Below are positions 61,811 to 64,000 of a DNA stretch of 64,000 nucleotides, in pieces. The DNA comes from Deuterostichococcus epilithicus (Eukaryota > Chlorophyta > Trebouxiophyceae > Prasiolales > Stichococcaceae), in NCBI GenBank assembly GCA_033439295.1, contig JAVTLE010000008.1, positions 2,294,001 through 2,358,000 on the forward strand. Direction: 5' to 3'. Each line of letters opens with the position of its first letter. Position 1 is the first letter of the stretch. The translations under genes and the position numbers were made by a program. The notes below the pieces were generated by a model, which saw only the letters and a program-made list of their open reading frames with translations, had not been told where the DNA came from and ran no database searches.

Positions 61811-64000
61811 TCAGTTGGGCTGCGAGGCGGCGGCCGCTGTCTCCCGCTTCTTGCCGTCCTTGATGTCTCCTGGCTCTGAGGACGCCAACTGCATGAGGCC
61901 CTCCACAGAGATGGTGTCCGACCTGCATTGCAACGCCAGGCACACGTGTTTGGGCCACAGCGATCACAGGATGCACCCTCCGGCCGGTTGCATGTTCTTG
62001 CCCGGTCATCCAGGCGCCTGGCTGCCTCAGCTCCGCAAGAACCTTCTCACCACGCTGCGACATCGTGGCAAACATGACAAGGGAGTGGCACAGCGGGGCG
62101 GGCATCAGCAGTGCGCTTGTCGTCAAGGGAGGACAGCTGCTGCAGGCGGCGGCACAGATCGAACGCGCCACCCCATCCCATTACATTGCGTCACCCCATC
62201 CCAGACGCTTGGAGGCAAGGGCTTCGACAGGGATGCATGCGCAGCAGCAGCGGCAGCGCTTACTTGTCGTCGAAGGCGGACAGCTGCTGCAGCAGGTGGC
62301 GCAGCTCGTCCTCGCCCAGCTGCTGGCTCAGGAAGGACATCGCTGTCGCCAGCTCCTCCTTGCTGATCTGGAGGGTGGCACAGGGCAGCAATGAAATCCA
62401 GGTGTCCCGGGGAGGCTTGGTGGAGCGGGAATTGCGGCCTGCTGTCTGAGGAGCGACATTGCCATCGCCAGCTACATTCTGCTGATCCGCAGTCAGCAAA
62501 TGAAGGGGTTTACAGGTGTGAGGCTGTGTGCACAGCTGTGTGTTGCAGCCTGCAGCTGCTGACTCGGAGAAGGACTCGCCATTGCCGCTCCTCCTGGCAG
62601 CCTGGGTGGCAGTTAACTGTGAAGCCATTGAGTCAATTGGCCACTTGTAGGCTGTTCCGGCTGCCCCATTGAGTGAAAACAGGTGAGATGAATCTTGGTC
62701 CGCTTGAAGCAACAGGCCATCGTTGTCCAGGCCAGCGGGTGCACGGCCTCCGTGAAATTGGGCGCCAAGATTGGTGGAGCCTCGGAACAGAATGATTCGG
62801 GTCACACACAGTGTCGGGAAGCACCATCAAGCAAGCTCGGTTGCCGCACCAGGCCGTCACTGTCCCAAACCACAGCACATGCAGGGGTCCGCCGGCGCGG
62901 CAGCAGACCAGAGCCTTTCTGCAAAAGATATATCCCCCAGCAACACAGCGGTCGTTCGTCCTCAACAACAACAACAAAGGTACGCACCAGGCCATCGTTG
63001 TCCAGGTCTAGCACGTGCATGGACTCGCCGATGCGGCTGTCCACCTCGTCGAGCTCGCCCTCCAGGCGCGCCAGGATGTTGGACACGTTGTCGGACAGCC
63101 GCTTGGCGCCCACTACCTCCTGTAGCTCCCCTGGGCGCTCCACCTGCGGCGCACCAGGGGGCGTCATGCTGCCGGCCGGGACGAGGAGACTGATCCAGCA
63201 GCGCTTGCCGTGCAGAGCTAGGGTGTCAACGACGTTGGCACACGTCCGCGTGGCGCCCACGATCGCATGCAGGGCCCCGGTCCACCAGCGCCGCTGCTGC
63301 CGCCGCATCGGCCAGGACAACGGCAGATTGCGGTCCTGGGTGTCGACTAGTGCTGCGCATGGCACAGGCCAGCTGGCGCGGAGCTTGCAAGACCGTTTGA
63401 GCTCTCGCACGGGCGAGGCCCGCAACACACCCGTGCCGCAGCGCCACCTGCGGGGTCGCCTCGCAGAGGGCGCGGCGCTAGCGGCGGGCAGAGGCCGGTG
63501 GCACTGGGTACGTCGTGGGGCAGCTCTCGGCTTACAATTCTCGCAGAGACAGAGGGCGGCCGCACCGAGACGCCGCCGCGCTGGAAGGTCATGGAACTTG
63601 AGCGCCCCGCCAGCTGCTTATTGACCCTGTCAATCTCGCCGCGTACCTGCACGGAGCATCTCCTGTGTGTTTGGCACCTCTCGGCAGCTTCAGGCCTGCA
63701 CACCTGGCGGTCAGTCCTGTGCAAGCAGCGAGCACTGGGCCGACGGCAGGCAGGGGGCTGGTGCGGCCACACAAACACAACACATGCTGGTCTGTTGCCA
63801 TCGCACCAGCTCCAGGAAGGCCTGGCGCTCGGCCGTCACGCCGGAGCTGCTGGCGAGGACGCCCAGCGCCCGCAGCACGCTCTGCATGCGCGCCTCCCGC
63901 TTGGCCGCGCTCTTGGCCGCTTTCTCCTCCTGGCTCTCCCCCTGCGCGCAAGAGGACAGTTCAAAATGTCGAGAGAACATGTGTCTGACTGTAAGGAAAC
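61811..64000 (-). CDS. LETM1: LETM1-like mitochondrial inner-membrane protein, 5' truncated
   Basis: Phased exons: 63807-63941, 63536-63646, 62988-63143, 62264-62367, 61811-61922 (stop). This is the C-terminal matrix half of LETM1: coiled coil ending in RALGVLASSSGVTAERQAFLEL, then a second coil (LARLEGELDEVDSRIG), an EF-hand-like loop (DLDNDGLISKEE, split by an intron exactly after GL) and a closing helix pair (DELRHLLQQLSAFDD, VEGLMQLAS). LETM1 supports K+/H+ or Ca2+/H+ exchange and mitochondrial protein synthesis. The transmembrane and ribosome-binding parts lie beyond the window end. Confidence 0.88.
62113..62151 (-). repeat. Ghost copy of LETM1 exon 62264-62367 tail
   Basis: Downstream (minus) of the donor, repeats the exon end and donor region (LLQQLSAFDDK) with changes; on the plus strand the shared block is GACAGCTGCTGCAG. 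Confidence 0.75.
62448..62490 (-). repeat. Ghost copy of LETM1 exon 62264-62367 head
   Basis: About 80 bases upstream of the acceptor, the intron repeats the exon start (ISKEELATAMSFLS) in altered form. Confidence 0.75.
62712..62885 (-). repeat. Two ghost copies of LETM1 exon 62988-63143 tail
   Basis: Blocks at 62712-62745 and 62848-62885 repeat the EF-hand end and donor (HVLDLDNDGLV), reading roughly GLDNDGLL and VVWDSDGLV. Both lie downstream of the true donor at 62987. Confidence 0.82.
63200..63285 (-). repeat. Ghost copy of LETM1 exon 62988-63143 head
   Basis: Upstream of the acceptor, the intron repeats the exon start (EVVGAKRLSDNVSNILARLEG) as roughly AIVGATRTCANVVDTLALHG. Confidence 0.78.

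Noticed and set aside
1-64000. CRISPR arrays, prokaryotic operons, viral genes
   Set aside because: No spacer-repeat pattern, no ribosome-binding-site-led gene strings, and every supported gene is intron-rich and eukaryotic.

Overview
The window is a nuclear contig from a GC-rich green alga, most likely a trebouxiophyte close to Chlorella or Coccomyxa. The evidence is dense spliceosomal introns (donors mostly GTGCGN, GTGAGN or GTGGGN), plant-type orthologues, a eukaryotic tRNA-Lys(CUU) and tRNA-Gly(GCC), and a plant/algal style secreted chitinase with an Apple/PAN module. Scattered N bases sit mainly in GC-rich or simple-repeat tracts. Coding capacity was read by joining exons whose GT-AG (rarely GC-AG) borders keep codon phase and rebuild known domains.

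Layout. 1-2810 (+): 3' part of a mitochondrial carrier of the SAM-transporter-like (SAMTL) type. 3285-18514 (-): a very long formin, with an unidentified helical N-terminal domain, a long disordered middle, polyproline FH1, a full FH2 and a disordered tail. 19235-31117 (+): complete 23-exon site-1 protease (membrane-bound subtilase), divergent from the formin. 32524-35206 (-): a two-RRM RNA-binding protein. About 36.5-38.3 kb (-): exons of an unidentified gene. About 39.6-44.9 kb (-): a long unidentified gene ending in a Cys-rich zinc-binding module. 47.6-48.45 kb: a 91-bp tandem array built from the 3' end of the adjacent tRNA-Lys. 48.9-49.9 kb: a broken LINE. 50-52.7 kb: repeats, including a 183-bp duplication. 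52.7 kb: tRNA-Gly. 53494-57009 (+): two paralogous secreted LysM proteins. 57464-60800 (-): secreted PAN/Apple plus GH19 chitinase. 61811-64000 (-): 3' part of LETM1.

How they fit. The two LysM genes converge on the chitinase and form a small secreted chitin or glucosamine-wall module. All three begin with a signal-peptide exon followed by a phase-1 intron with an apparent GC donor. Carrier and LETM1 act in mitochondria, S1P in the Golgi/ER, formin on actin.

The most unusual signal is genome-architectural. Introns of unrelated genes (formin, S1P, LETM1, probably the chitinase) carry degraded partial copies of the neighbouring exon: copies of the exon head with its acceptor lie upstream of the real acceptor, and copies of the exon tail with its donor side lie downstream of the real donor. 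Up to four such ghost copies stack in one intron.
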